A stretch of DNA of 64,000 bases, taken from NCBI GenBank assembly GCA_035626595.1, contig DASPNJ010000149.1, positions 1 through 64,000 on the forward strand. Reading direction: 5' to 3'. The notes under the pieces are model-generated. The model saw nothing but the letters and a program-made list of their open reading frames with translations, made no database searches and was not told where the DNA came from. Positions within the stretch are counted from its first letter, which is position 1. Every line of letters starts with the position of its first letter. Both the position numbers and the translations under genes were made by a program. This document shows, in pieces, positions 50,569 through 58,957 of this stretch. The stretch comes from JAQGMV01 sp035626595 (GTDB taxonomy: Bacteria > Pseudomonadota > Gammaproteobacteria > Burkholderiales > SG8-41).

Positions 50569-51873
50569 CTAATATTGGACGCGGGTGTATTTCCCGCCCC
50601 CCCACCAGTCCGTCGTGCCGGCAAGACAGGTGTCGTCCAGCGTCAGCTCCTCGGATGGCGAGAGCCAGCGGTCGCCCGCGTAAAGCTGGACCCGCTCGCC
50701 GGGCTTGATCCCGATCAGCTTCTTGGGCGCGGGTAGCCGGTACTCACGGTCGGTGCTGCCCGTGCTGACGATGGCATCGGCTTCGGGCACCGCGAACACG
50801 AACGGCGGCTCGGTGCCGTCGTGGCCGCCCCATTCCGGCGTGAGGAACACGGTCTTCAGCCCGCTTTTCTCGCACGCCTGCACCGTGAGCATGACGTCCA
50901 CGAGGTTGGCGCCCGACATGACGGTACGGGTGACGATCGCGCCTTCGGCTCGCAGCAGCTTCGCCATCTGCGCCGCGCACATCGCCGTCACCTGTTTGCC
51001 GTGCTCGGCCTCGAAGCGCGTCCTCTGCAGGATCACGCCCAGAAAGTTGAGCCGCTTCCCATGTTCCCGCAGAAGCCGATACACGATGCCTTTGTTGAGC
51101 CACTCCCAGGTATAGGTGTACTCGCCGCTGCCGATCCGCGTGTCCTTCGTCAGCGCGCCGTCCAGGTACTCGTTCGGATGGATGTACGTAGGCAGCGATT
51201 CGCGGACCGGAAGGCCGTAATACGCGACCAGCGAATGGGGCGCATGCCAGTTGGTGAGAAAGCTGTCGATGTACACGACGCGCGGCAGTGCCGGATCGAC
51301 CTCGCCGATGCCGAAAACCTCCGCTTCGGGCGCCGTGAGCTCACGCGTCGTTTCGGCCAGCCGCCGGGCTATCTTGAATTCGGCGAGCTGGATCGCGGCG
51401 TGCGCTTCGAGCTCGGTGACGCCGTCCTGGAGCTTGATCGCGAGAACGACGTTGATCGTGGAGCCGAAGGGCGTCGCCTCGGCGAGCGGTCCCCACATGT
51501 CGAGCACCGATGAATTCTGCGCGGCCGTGCCACTGAGGATGGTCGGGCGATACGTCGCCGAAACGACGACGGCCATTCCGCCCAGCCGATGGGTCCTGCC
51601 GCTCCCGACCGATTCGACCGGTCCGAGAATGCCCGGAAAAACGCATCCCGGCCCCGCGATCTTGATCCGCGGCTCCACCACGTCGCGCACATTGACGATT
51701 CTCGTCTCGTCGCCGGGCAACGCGATGTCGAAGTCTGCGGAAACGATCTTCGGGTCCTCGCGGACGAGCGACAGGAGCTCCTGCTTGTCGATCTCGAGCA
51801 GCCCGTCGCGATAGACGGTGCGCTCGCCCCATTGCACTTTCGTCACCGGGAAGGTCGCCAGTTCGAGTTTCAT
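50569..51873 (-). CDS. grdE: Glycine/sarcosine/betaine reductase component B alpha-like protein (GrdE family), lacking the pyruvoyl-site cysteine
   Basis: 434 residues, normal for GrdE. Features: MKLELATFPVTKVQWGERTV, VVEPRIKIAGPGCVFPGILG, VGSGRTHRLGGMAVVVSATY and YIHPNEYLDGALTKDTRIGS. Clostridial GrdE is a proprotein cut at an internal Asn-Cys (about residue 242) to make a pyruvoyl group that binds the substrate amine. Cysteines here are only at 77, 299, 334 and 416; the stretch 236-262 has none. It may act on a different class of substrate. It follows grdB by 10 nt. Confidence 0.83.
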   Translation of the reverse strand: MKLELATFPVTKVQWGERTVYRDGLLEIDKQELLSLVREDPKIVSADFDIALPGDETRIVNVRDVVEPRIKIAGPGCVFPGILGPVESVGSGRTHRLGGMAVVVSATYRPTILSGTAAQNSSVLDMWGPLAEATPFGSTINVVLAIKLQDGVTELEAHAAIQLAEFKIARRLAETTRELTAPEAEVFGIGEVDPALPRVVYIDSFLTNWHAPHSLVAYYGLPVRESLPTYIHPNEYLDGALTKDTRIGSGEYTYTWEWLNKGIVYRLLREHGKRLNFLGVILQRTRFEAEHGKQVTAMCAAQMAKLLRAEGAIVTRTVMSGANLVDVMLTVQACEKSGLKTVFLTPEWGGHDGTEPPFVFAVPEADAIVSTGSTDREYRLPAPKKLIGIKPGERVQLYAGDRWLSPSEELTLDDTCLAGTTDWWGGGKYTRVQY

Positions 51874-51883
51874 GTCTCGCTCC

Positions 51884-53227
51884 CTAACCCGATGTGAAGT
51901 TGATCTTCGGCACGAACGTCCGGGCGCTCTCCAGGTTGGCCTGAAGCGCCTCCAGAGCGCATTTCACGATCTCGCACCGTAACTGCCGGTCGTCCTCGGC
52001 CGGGAGATTCACGTCTCCACAGGGGTTCGGGATTTTCGTTCCAGTTACCACACGCGTCGCTCCGAGCTGCAGGGCGACCATCGGCAGGGCCGTGACGAGC
52101 GCAACCGGAATTCCGGCCCGTTCGATTTCTTTCGTTATCGTAGCGCCGCTACGATTGTCGGTCCCTCAGGTGGAGACCATGATCACGCCGTCGACTTTTT
52201 CAGCCTTCATATCGGCGACGATCTCCTGGCCCAGGCGCTTCATGACCGGAACCGACGCGTTGCATCCGCTCGTCGTGTAGAAGTATGGGTGCAGCTTCGC
52301 GAATACACCCTCGCGCTCCAACTGCCGCGAGGCGTCGAGCGGGATGCCGAAATTCGGGTTCTCCTTCATGAACACGTTGTTGAAGCCGCTGTGCAGCACG
52401 TCCCAGTCGGTTTTCCTCATCGTGTCCATGTTCTCGATCGAGTACTTCCTCCACTGGACGTTCTTGTGGGCCTTGAAGTTGTCCGGGTTGCCTTTGACGA
52501 TGACGCCGCTCGACGTGGCGAGCGCGATGCGCGCCTTCGCGAGCGCGGCAATTGCCGGTGCCACCGGAACCCTCTCGGCGTCTTCGAGTGGAATTTCGGT
52601 CACGAAAGGCTTGCCGGCGATCTTCGCGAGGAGCATGTCGACGGCTCTCTGCGCGCCGTCCTGACCCGACCAGGCGTCCTTGCGCACGCCGCGCGGGATA
52701 TAGCCTTCCGCAGCCGGTGAACCGATCTGCTCCTGCCCCGCGATCTTCAGTGCGATGCGCGCGATCCTGGCGAGTGCATCGCCCATTCCGCCAGCCGATT
52801 TGGCCGCGGGGATGGCGTACACGTTTTCGGCCTTGTGTTGCCTGTAGGTTTCGAGCCCCGGGTTCTCCGGATGCATCGCCGCGATGCACGTCATCCCCGG
52901 CAGAGCGCTCAGCGCATGACACACTTGCGCGCAGGAAAAGCCATAACGCCCGGAGGAGAAGGCCGGACCCGCGACGAGCAGCGTCGCGTCGGCGTCCCGC
53001 GCAATATTCCGGATCGCCTCCACCGCTTCCGCGTTATGACCGGCGAAATAATCGTCGCCGCAGTACACGCTCACGACGATCTCGGCAGCGTTTCCGAGCA
53101 GCTCCTGTAAGCGCTTCCCGGCGCCGACCGGCCCCTGGATCACGCCGACGGGCGTGTCCGCCTTCTCCTCGCCGCCGACGCCGGCGAAGAACTGGTTCAC
53201 GAAATGCACGACACGTAACTGCGACAT
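51884..53227 (-). CDS. grdB: Glycine/sarcosine/betaine reductase selenoprotein B, with in-frame TGA read as selenocysteine
   Basis: 447 residues if the TGA at 52168-52166 is Sec354. The N-terminal half has RVVHFVNQFFAGVGGEEKAD, VVSVYCGDDYFAGHNAEAVE and SSGRYGFSCAQVCHAL, as in GrdB. The Sec site reads GVIMVSTUGTDNRSGATITK and continues EIERAGIPVALVTALPMVAL. Clostridial proteins have STUGTCTRCGA, so the two Cys after Sec are replaced by Asp and Ser. Component B determines substrate specificity and its Sec attacks the activated substrate. A perfect 8-bp hairpin follows the TGA. The gene lies 25 nt after the tctC gene. Confidence 0.92.
52137..52168 (-). promoter_or_regulatory. Selenocysteine TGA of grdB and strong SECIS-like hairpin
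   Basis: TGA at 52168-52166, 10 nt spacer, then stem ATCGTAGC (52155-52148), loop GGC and GCTACGAT (52144-52137), a perfect 8-bp stem. The loop begins 18 nt after the TGA, within the range of bacterial SECIS elements read by SelB. Confidence 0.72.
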
Positions 53228-53252
53228 CCGTCATCCCCTCCTGTTCCACGAA

Positions 53253-54224
53253 TCATTCGGCCTTGATGCCGGCCGTCTGGACGACGCGCGCCCATTTCGG
53301 CAGCTCGGTACGAACGTAGGCCTGCATTTCGCCGGGCGTGTTGGCGATCGGATCGCCGGTCCCGATACCGGTCAGCCGCTCCCTCATCTCCGGCGTGTGC
53401 AGGATCTTTACGAGCTCGCGGTTCAGCCGCCCGATGATCTCTTTCGGCACGTTGGCGGGCGCGAACACGCCGTACACCAGCTCGCTTACATAGCCCCTCG
53501 TGCCGGCAGCTTCGTCCACCGTCGGCGTTTCGGGCATCTGCTTCGAGCGCTGCGCGCTGGTCACCGCCAGCGCGCGCAGCCTGCCGCTTTTAACCTGTTG
53601 CAGCGACGTGGGCAGGCTCGAGAAGTACAGCGGCACGTGACCTGCCATCGTATCGACCAGCGCCGGTCCGCCGCCTTTGTACGGGATGTGCACGAGCTTC
53701 ACGCCCGTCATCGAGTTGAACATCTCGCCCGACAAATGAGAGGTGCTGGCCTGACCGAAGGACGCGAAATTGAGCTCGCCCGGCCGCGCCTTGGCAAATG
53801 CGATCAGCTCCTTCAAGGTTCTCACCGGGAGCGACGGATGCGCGACGATCGTGTGCGGCACCGACGCGATCATCGTGATCGACGAAAAGTCACGCGCGGT
53901 GTCGTAGGGCAGCTTCGCGTAGAACGCGGAGTTGATGATATGGCCGGTCACGGTATGCACCATAACCGTGTAGCCGTCCGGCGCGGATTTCGCGACGTGA
54001 TCCGCTCCGATCACGCCGCTCTGGCCGCCGCGGTTGTCGACGATCACCTGCTGCCCGAGCGGTTCGACCAGCTTCTGCGCGAGCCAGCGCGCGAGGATGT
54101 CGTTGCCGCCGCCCGGCGGCCAGGGCACGACGATCCTGACGGGTTTTACAGGATAGCTTTGTGCAGCAGCCGGAGTGGACACTCCAAGCAACAGGATGCC
54201 TACAACCTCGAGCGCGCGCTTCAT
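53253..54224 (-). CDS. TctC/Bug-type periplasmic solute-binding protein in the grd block
   Basis: 323 residues with a signal peptide (MKRALEVVGILLLGVSTPAA, cleavage near AAAQS). Mature start YPVKPVRIVVPWPPGGGND, then VIVDNRGGQSGVIGADH and HIPYKGGGPALVDTMAGH. The first gene after LysR and 25 nt before grdB, so it probably delivers the reductase substrate. A TATACT at 54332-54327 (minus strand) may be the -10 box of the block, about 100 nt before the start. Bug proteins usually bind carboxylates, which would fit an amino acid or N-methylated amino acid carboxylate, by inference. Confidence 0.92.
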   Translation of the reverse strand: MKRALEVVGILLLGVSTPAAAQSYPVKPVRIVVPWPPGGGNDILARWLAQKLVEPLGQQVIVDNRGGQSGVIGADHVAKSAPDGYTVMVHTVTGHIINSAFYAKLPYDTARDFSSITMIASVPHTIVAHPSLPVRTLKELIAFAKARPGELNFASFGQASTSHLSGEMFNSMTGVKLVHIPYKGGGPALVDTMAGHVPLYFSSLPTSLQQVKSGRLRALAVTSAQRSKQMPETPTVDEAAGTRGYVSELVYGVFAPANVPKEIIGRLNRELVKILHTPEMRERLTGIGTGDPIANTPGEMQAYVRTELPKWARVVQTAGIKAE

Positions 54225-54398
54225 GAATCCTCCTCGATTCGATTTGCAACGCTGACGGTCACAGAGACGACCCGTGTCCTGCAGTGATTCTCGCGTGTGC
54301 CGCGCAAACGCCGCAGGATCGAAAGCAGTATAACTGCGCGTGCGTGGCCGCGGGTCGCGCGTGGGCTTACCGCAGCGGGGCGTACACCGGCGCCGCGA

Positions 54399-55367
54399 TC
54401 AACGGGGTGCGGGGGTTTTCGTGTCGCGCGCGGCTTCCTCGAGCAACCAGTCGCGGAACAGCGTAACCGCGGGCCGGGTCGAGGCCGTCTCGTGGCATAC
54501 GAGGTAGTAAGCGGAGGCGAGCGGCAGGTGCAGTCGGAACGGCGCGATGAGGCGCCCGGCCGCTATGTCTTCGGCCGCGAGCACGGGCATCGTGGCAACC
54601 ACCCCGACCGCATCGATCGCGGCTTCGAAGGCGAGCACGGCGTGACTGAAATGCGGCCCGCGGCGTGAGTCGACGCCCGATACGTTCGCGGCCTTGAGCC
54701 ATACGTCCCAGAACGGCTCGTTGTCGTAGAGGTCGCCGGTATCGTCGTGCAACAGCATGTGGTGCGCGAGATCCGCCGGCGTCTTGAGGGGATGCTCCCC
54801 CTGCATGAGCCGCGGGCTGCAAATCGGCGTCAGCGTGAGGTCGAGGAGCTTCTTGACCCACATGCCCGGATAGTTGCCGCGCCCATACAGGATCGCGATA
54901 TCGGAGTCGTCCAGCCAGGCTTCGACCGTCGCGCGCTCGGCGACGTCACCTTTTCCGTCCACGCTCACCCGTCGCATCCGCGCCGACACCCGCACGTCCA
55001 CTTCCGGATGGGCGGCGATGAACCGGTGCAGCCGCGGCATCAGCCAGCGCGCGGCGAACGACGGCGCCGCGCTGACCGTCAGCACGCCGCCGCTCACGTG
55101 CGAGCGCAGCCGCTCGACCGCCTGCACCAGCGCATCGAAGCCTTCACGCAGCTTCGGCATCGCCGCGCGCGCGGCGTCGGTGAGCTCCAGTGCGCGGTTG
55201 TAGCGGTGGAAAAGCTGCACGCCGAGGTAATCCTCGAGCATGCGGATCTGGTGACTCACCGCCGCCGGCGTGACGTTGAGTTCTATTGCCGCTTTCTTGA
55301 CGCTCAGATGCCGCGCGGCCGCCTCGAAGGCGCGTAACGCGTTCAGGGGTGGGAGACGGGTCGCCAT
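54399..55367 (-). CDS. LysR-type transcriptional regulator, GcvA-like
   Basis: 322 residues. The N-terminal winged helix-turn-helix is RLPPLNALRAFEAAARHLSV, KKAAIELNVTPAAVSHQIRM and LEDYLGVQLFHRYNRALELT. The effector domain runs from about 92 (GVLTVSAAPSFAARWLMPRL). LPPLNALRAFEAAARHLSV is typical of the GcvA subgroup, whose founder controls the glycine cleavage operon. It lies on the same strand 174 nt upstream of the tctC-grdBEAC block and is its likely regulator, by position. Confidence 0.92.
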   Translation of the reverse strand: MATRLPPLNALRAFEAAARHLSVKKAAIELNVTPAAVSHQIRMLEDYLGVQLFHRYNRALELTDAARAAMPKLREGFDALVQAVERLRSHVSGGVLTVSAAPSFAARWLMPRLHRFIAAHPEVDVRVSARMRRVSVDGKGDVAERATVEAWLDDSDIAILYGRGNYPGMWVKKLLDLTLTPICSPRLMQGEHPLKTPADLAHHMLLHDDTGDLYDNEPFWDVWLKAANVSGVDSRRGPHFSHAVLAFEAAIDAVGVVATMPVLAAEDIAAGRLIAPFRLHLPLASAYYLVCHETASTRPAVTLFRDWLLEEAARDTKTPAPR

Positions 55368-55541
55368 CGCAGCCTCGACATTAGATTTATTTACGCGAAC
55401 ACGAACAATATATCAGCTATTGCGATGCAACAAACGCCGCGTACGGCAGTCTATACTGCAACGACAAGTAGCTGGCCCGGTTGGAAATCGTGTGAAAAAT
55501 CACACCCCGCTGGCGAGCTGCTGCAGGAAAGGAGTCAGCAC

Positions 55542-55742
55542 ATGAACAAAGATTACGAAGCCAAAATCGGCTCAACTATCTACACCCGGATCCAGGCGCT
55601 GCACATCCCGGAAGCCGACCGCCAGCGGGCCCTCAACGCGCTTTACGAGGCGAACCTGTTCGTGGACGGGATCGTCTGGGTCGCAAAAAAGATTGAGCAA
55701 GTCGGCGCCCGTTTGTTCCTCAAGCCGGCGCTCAAGCACTAA
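55542..55742 (+). CDS. Small conserved hypothetical protein
   Basis: 66 residues from the ATG at 55542, with AGGAAAGGAG upstream. Starts MNKDYEAKIGSTIYTRIQAL, continues HIPEADRQRALNALYEANLF and ends IEQVGARLFLKPALKH. It is mostly helical and slightly basic, with no signal peptide. I do not recognise the family. Divergent from LysR with 174 nt between; a strong terminator follows. Confidence 0.7.
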   Translation: MNKDYEAKIGSTIYTRIQALHIPEADRQRALNALYEANLFVDGIVWVAKKIEQVGARLFLKPALKH

Positions 55743-55815
55743 AGAAAAAACCTCGCCGGGTCTCCTCCTCCACCCCGGCCGGTACGGCCGCGCGCCCAAT
55801 GCGCGGCGCTCGAAA

Positions 55816-55844
55816 CGCGGCAGCCTCGCTGCCGCGTTTTTTTT
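55816..55844 (+). terminator. Rho-independent terminator
   Basis: Perfect 9-bp stem CGCGGCAGC/GCTGCCGCG with loop CTC, followed by eight T. It ends the transcript of the 66-residue gene before bactofilin. Confidence 0.93.
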
Positions 55845-55947
55845 CGCCCGCGCCAACTCGAGCGCGCTACACTCGGCTCTCTACGTGACTTTCGCCCCGT
55901 ACGAGCGACACGATCACGCGCGCGACGAACGAGATAAGGAGACGGGA

Positions 55948-56763
55948 ATGTTCAATCGAGACGCATTGTTCGGCAAAAAAGACGAGCCGCCGCGCAACGA
56001 GCCGCGCTCTTCCGTAAACGTGACGCCCGGCCTGGGCGGCGCGAACCCGCCGGTGCGGCCGCAGCCCGCCCCCGAACCCGCCAAGGCCGACCTGCGCTTT
56101 GCCGAGATGCAGAAACCCGTTCAGCAGCAATCCCAGCAGCCTCGTCCGGAGGAACCGATGGGCAGCCGGCTCATCGTCGGGCCCGATATCAAGCTGAAGG
56201 GCGTCGAGATCACCGACTGCGATACGCTGGAAGTCGAAGGCCGCGTCGAAGCCTCGATGGACAGCCGGCTCATGATCATCAAACACAACGGCGTATTCTC
56301 CGGCACGGTCGGCATCGACGTCGCCGAGATCCACGGCCGTTTCGAAGGCGAGCTCACGGCCCGCAAACAGCTCGTGATCTATTCCACCGGCCGCGTTTCC
56401 GGAACGATCCGCTACGGCAAGATACGCATCGAGGAAGGCGGCGAGCTTTCCGGCCAGATCAGCACGCTCTCGAACGCCCCGGCAGCCGCTGCGGCAGCGG
56501 CACAGCCACAGCCTGCGGCAGCTCCAGTTTCCAGTGCCGCACCCGCGCCGACACCCGCACCAGCGGCTCCCGCCGCGCCTGCTCCGGCCGCGGCAGCCGC
56601 AGCGCCGAGCTCTTCAACGCTCACGCTCTCACGACCCGCACAGCCCGCCGCGCCCGCGGTCAACGAAGCGCCGCCCGCCGCTGCTGCGGCGAGCCGCGAA
56701 CCGGCGCCGTCGCGTCCGCCGAAGGGCGGCCGTTCGAGCAACGCGGGCGTCAACACCGTTTAA
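55948..56763 (+). CDS. Bactofilin family cytoskeletal protein
   Basis: 271 residues from the ATG at 55948 (AAGGAGACGGG upstream). The N-terminal 75 residues are polar (FNRDALFGKKDEPPRNEP). The bactofilin beta-helix spans about 76-180: RLIVGPDIKLKGVEITDCDT, LEVEGRVEASMDSRLMIIKH, GVFSGTVGIDVAEIHGRFEG and RKQLVIYSTGRVSGTIRYGK. The last 90 residues are Ala/Pro-rich and probably disordered. Bactofilins self-polymerise without nucleotide and act as scaffolds for cell shape or polar structures. No M23 peptidase partner gene is adjacent. A hairpin follows the stop. Confidence 0.93.
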   Translation: MFNRDALFGKKDEPPRNEPRSSVNVTPGLGGANPPVRPQPAPEPAKADLRFAEMQKPVQQQSQQPRPEEPMGSRLIVGPDIKLKGVEITDCDTLEVEGRVEASMDSRLMIIKHNGVFSGTVGIDVAEIHGRFEGELTARKQLVIYSTGRVSGTIRYGKIRIEEGGELSGQISTLSNAPAAAAAAAQPQPAAAPVSSAAPAPTPAPAAPAAPAPAAAAAAPSSSTLTLSRPAQPAAPAVNEAPPAAAAASREPAPSRPPKGGRSSNAGVNTV

Positions 56764-56771
56764 GCGCTTCG

Positions 56772-56800
56772 CCGGGCGCGACGCGCCCGGTCTTCTGTTT
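56772..56800 (+). terminator. Probable terminator hairpin
   Basis: Stem CCGGGCGC/GCGCCCGG with loop GAC followed by TCTTCTGTTT. It has an imperfect T-tract, so it is weaker than the other terminators. Confidence 0.6.
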
Positions 56801-56889
56801 CGATCGGGCGCTGCTTTCGCGGCGGTCTCCATTTGCGCGGACCGCCGCCGCTCGCGTACGATTCCGGATTCGCTCCCCGAAAGACCATC

Positions 56890-57963
56890 ATGCCGACAAA
56901 TTACAAAATCCTGATCCTGGGCGCCTCGTACGGCTCGCTGCTCGCGGCCAAGCTGCTCGCCGCGGGACATGCGGTGAAACTCGTATGTCTGCCCGCCGAG
57001 GCCGACCTCATCAACGCTGAAGGCGCCCGCGTGCGCATGCCGGTCAAAGGCCGCGAAGGCTTGGTCGAGATCGACACGCGCAAGCTGCCCGGCAAGCTTT
57101 CCGCCGATGGTCCGGCCGCCGTGAAACCGTCGGATTACGATCTGATCGGGCTCGCGATGCAGGAACCCCAGTACCGCTCGCCGGGCGTGCGCGAGCTGCT
57201 GGACGCGATTGCGAAGGCGCGCGTGCCGTGCATGTCGATCATGAACATGCCCCCGCTGCCATATCTCGCGCGCATACCGGGTCTGAAAACCGAGCCGCTG
57301 CGCGCGGCGTATACCGACGCCAGCGTCTGGGACAGCTTCGATCCCAAGTACATGACGTTGTGCAGCCCGGACCCGCAGGCGTTCCGTCCGCCCGAAGAAA
57401 AGGTGAACGTGCTCCAGGTGCGGCTGCCGACGAACTTCAAGTCCGCGCGCTTCGATTCCGACGCGCACACGCAGATCCTGCGCGATCTCGAAGCCGGCAT
57501 CGACGCCGCGCGTTTCGACAGCGGCGACGGCGCGAAGATCGAGCTTCCGGTGAAGCTGAAGGTGCACGAGTCGGTGTTCGTTCCGCTCGCGAAGTGGAGC
57601 ATGCTGCTCGCCGGCAACTACCGCTGCGTGCAGCAGGACACCGTGCGTCCGATCAAGGATGCGGTGCACAGCGATCTTGAGGCCTCGCGCTCGGTGTATG
57701 ACTGGGTGGTCGAGCTCTGCGTCTCGCTCGGCGCCGACCGCACGGATCTCGTGCCGTTCGAGAAGTACGCCAATGCCGCGCTTTCGCTCCAGAGCCCGTC
57801 TTCGGCGGCGCGCGCGCTTGCCGCGGGCGCGACCAACATCGAGCGGGTCGATCGCCTCGTGCAGATCATCGCGAAGCAGCAGGGCCGACAGAATCCTGTG
57901 GTCGATCAGACCGTCGCGCTGGTCGATCAGTGGCTGGAGAGAAACCGCCGCAAGGCAGCGTAG
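56890..57963 (+). CDS. Ketopantoate reductase-like NAD(P)-binding protein
   Basis: 357 residues from the ATG at 56890. The start MPTNYKILILGASYGSLLAA is a dinucleotide-binding motif (GASYGSLLA), followed by AGHAVKLVCLPAEADLINAE and a middle DYDLIGLAMQEPQY, the pattern of ketopantoate reductase-type N-terminal domains. The C-terminal half is helical (KWSMLLAGNYRCVQQDTVRP), but the catalytic Lys and Asn/Ser of PanE are not clear. True PanE is near 300 residues, so I call it a relative of unknown substrate. The stop TAG abuts an R3 repeat. Confidence 0.7.
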   Translation: MPTNYKILILGASYGSLLAAKLLAAGHAVKLVCLPAEADLINAEGARVRMPVKGREGLVEIDTRKLPGKLSADGPAAVKPSDYDLIGLAMQEPQYRSPGVRELLDAIAKARVPCMSIMNMPPLPYLARIPGLKTEPLRAAYTDASVWDSFDPKYMTLCSPDPQAFRPPEEKVNVLQVRLPTNFKSARFDSDAHTQILRDLEAGIDAARFDSGDGAKIELPVKLKVHESVFVPLAKWSMLLAGNYRCVQQDTVRPIKDAVHSDLEASRSVYDWVVELCVSLGADRTDLVPFEKYANAALSLQSPSSAARALAAGATNIERVDRLVQIIAKQQGRQNPVVDQTVALVDQWLERNRRKAA

Positions 57964-58068
57964 CCGCGGCATGCCGCGGCAAGAATCCTCGCGGGCTACG
58001 CCCGCAGCCGCGGCTCGGTACACGAACAGAGGGAAACCCATGGTTTCCCTCCGTAACCTCCCTTTTTA
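57961..58068. repeat. R3 structured repeat, copy C (inverted)
   Basis: On the minus strand: hairpin GAGGGAAACC-ATG-GGTTTCCCTC, then outer stem GCCGCGGC/GCCGCGGC enclosing GCGGGC-GTA-GCCCGC and GAG-GATT-CTT. Compared with copy A, an A-T pair became G-C in the outer stem and a C-G became G-C in the inner stem. It fills the whole gap from the stop of 56890-57963 to the stop of xth. Confidence 0.9.
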
Positions 58069-58809
58069 AAAGGCGGTCGTCATCATGACCGGCGCGTGGT
58101 CGCTCGTGCCCACGTCGGCAAGCACGGGGCACGCAGTCGCGCGTTCGGCGATCGGCCTCGAGGCGAGCACGTAATCCAGACGCCACCCGATGTTCCTGCC
58201 GCGCATGTTGCGCCACGGCGCCCACCACGTGAACATGCCGTCGTTGTGCGGATCGAGCGCGCGGCCGACATCGACGAGGTGATCGCCGAGCAGCGCCTCG
58301 AACAGCTCGCGCTCCTCCGGCCGCTGGCCGATCACCGGCTTGCGTTCCTTCGGATGCACGTCCATGTCGGTGCGCGCGATGTTGATGTCGCCGCACACGA
58401 CGAGCTGCCGGCCTCGAGCGTGGAGCTCACGAACCCACGCGGCCATGCGCTTCACGAATTCGAGCTTCGCCGGATAGTCCTTGCCCCCGTTTGGCACGTA
58501 CACCGAGGCGAGCACCAGGTCGCCGAGCGAGGCCTGGACGATGCGCGTCTCCATGTCGAAATCGGGGTGGCTGAACTCGGGCTCACGCTCGCACAGTGCC
58601 TTGCGAATGTGGAGCGAGACGCCCGAGTACGCGCGCACACCATGCCAGTACGCGTAATAGTCCTCGAGCTTGCACTGCTCCGGCACCTGCGTGGGCTCCG
58701 CCTTGAGCTCCTGCAGGCACACTACATCGGGCCGGTCGCGCTCGAGCCAGTCGCAGAGCTGCGCCGCCCGCGCACGAATGCCGTTCACGTTCCACGTCGC
58801 GATCTTCAT
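58066..58809 (-). CDS. xth: Exodeoxyribonuclease III
   Basis: 247 residues from the ATG at 58809, with GGAG 8 nt upstream; a TTG just before it is less likely. ExoIII motifs are complete: MKIATWNVNGIRARAAQL, PDVVCLQELKAEPTQVP (catalytic Glu), YSGVSLHIRKA, VVCGDINIARTDMDVHP (Asp, Asn), RLDYVLAS and GTSDHAPVM (Asp-His). The enzyme is an AP endonuclease and 3'-5' exonuclease in base-excision repair. Its stop coincides with the end of R3 copy C. Confidence 0.95.
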   Translation of the reverse strand: MKIATWNVNGIRARAAQLCDWLERDRPDVVCLQELKAEPTQVPEQCKLEDYYAYWHGVRAYSGVSLHIRKALCEREPEFSHPDFDMETRIVQASLGDLVLASVYVPNGGKDYPAKLEFVKRMAAWVRELHARGRQLVVCGDINIARTDMDVHPKERKPVIGQRPEERELFEALLGDHLVDVGRALDPHNDGMFTWWAPWRNMRGRNIGWRLDYVLASRPIAERATACPVLADVGTSDHAPVMMTTAF

Positions 58810-58957
58810 CGTCAACTCTCCGGATCGCTAAGCGTTTCAGTATCGAAACCGGAGGAAAAAAAGACTGGCATCGGGTGGCCTTTTTCGGTAGATTTTGCTG
58901 CGGCTCGCGGACGGTTCGTAGTTCGAGGGCCGGCGTCAACCACTATCAATAGAAGAG

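Noticed and set aside
50569..50700. Cys416 (DDTC) of the GrdE-like protein as the pyruvoyl site
   Set aside because: It lies about 170 residues after the known processing position, near the C-terminus; cutting there would leave a 19-residue piece.
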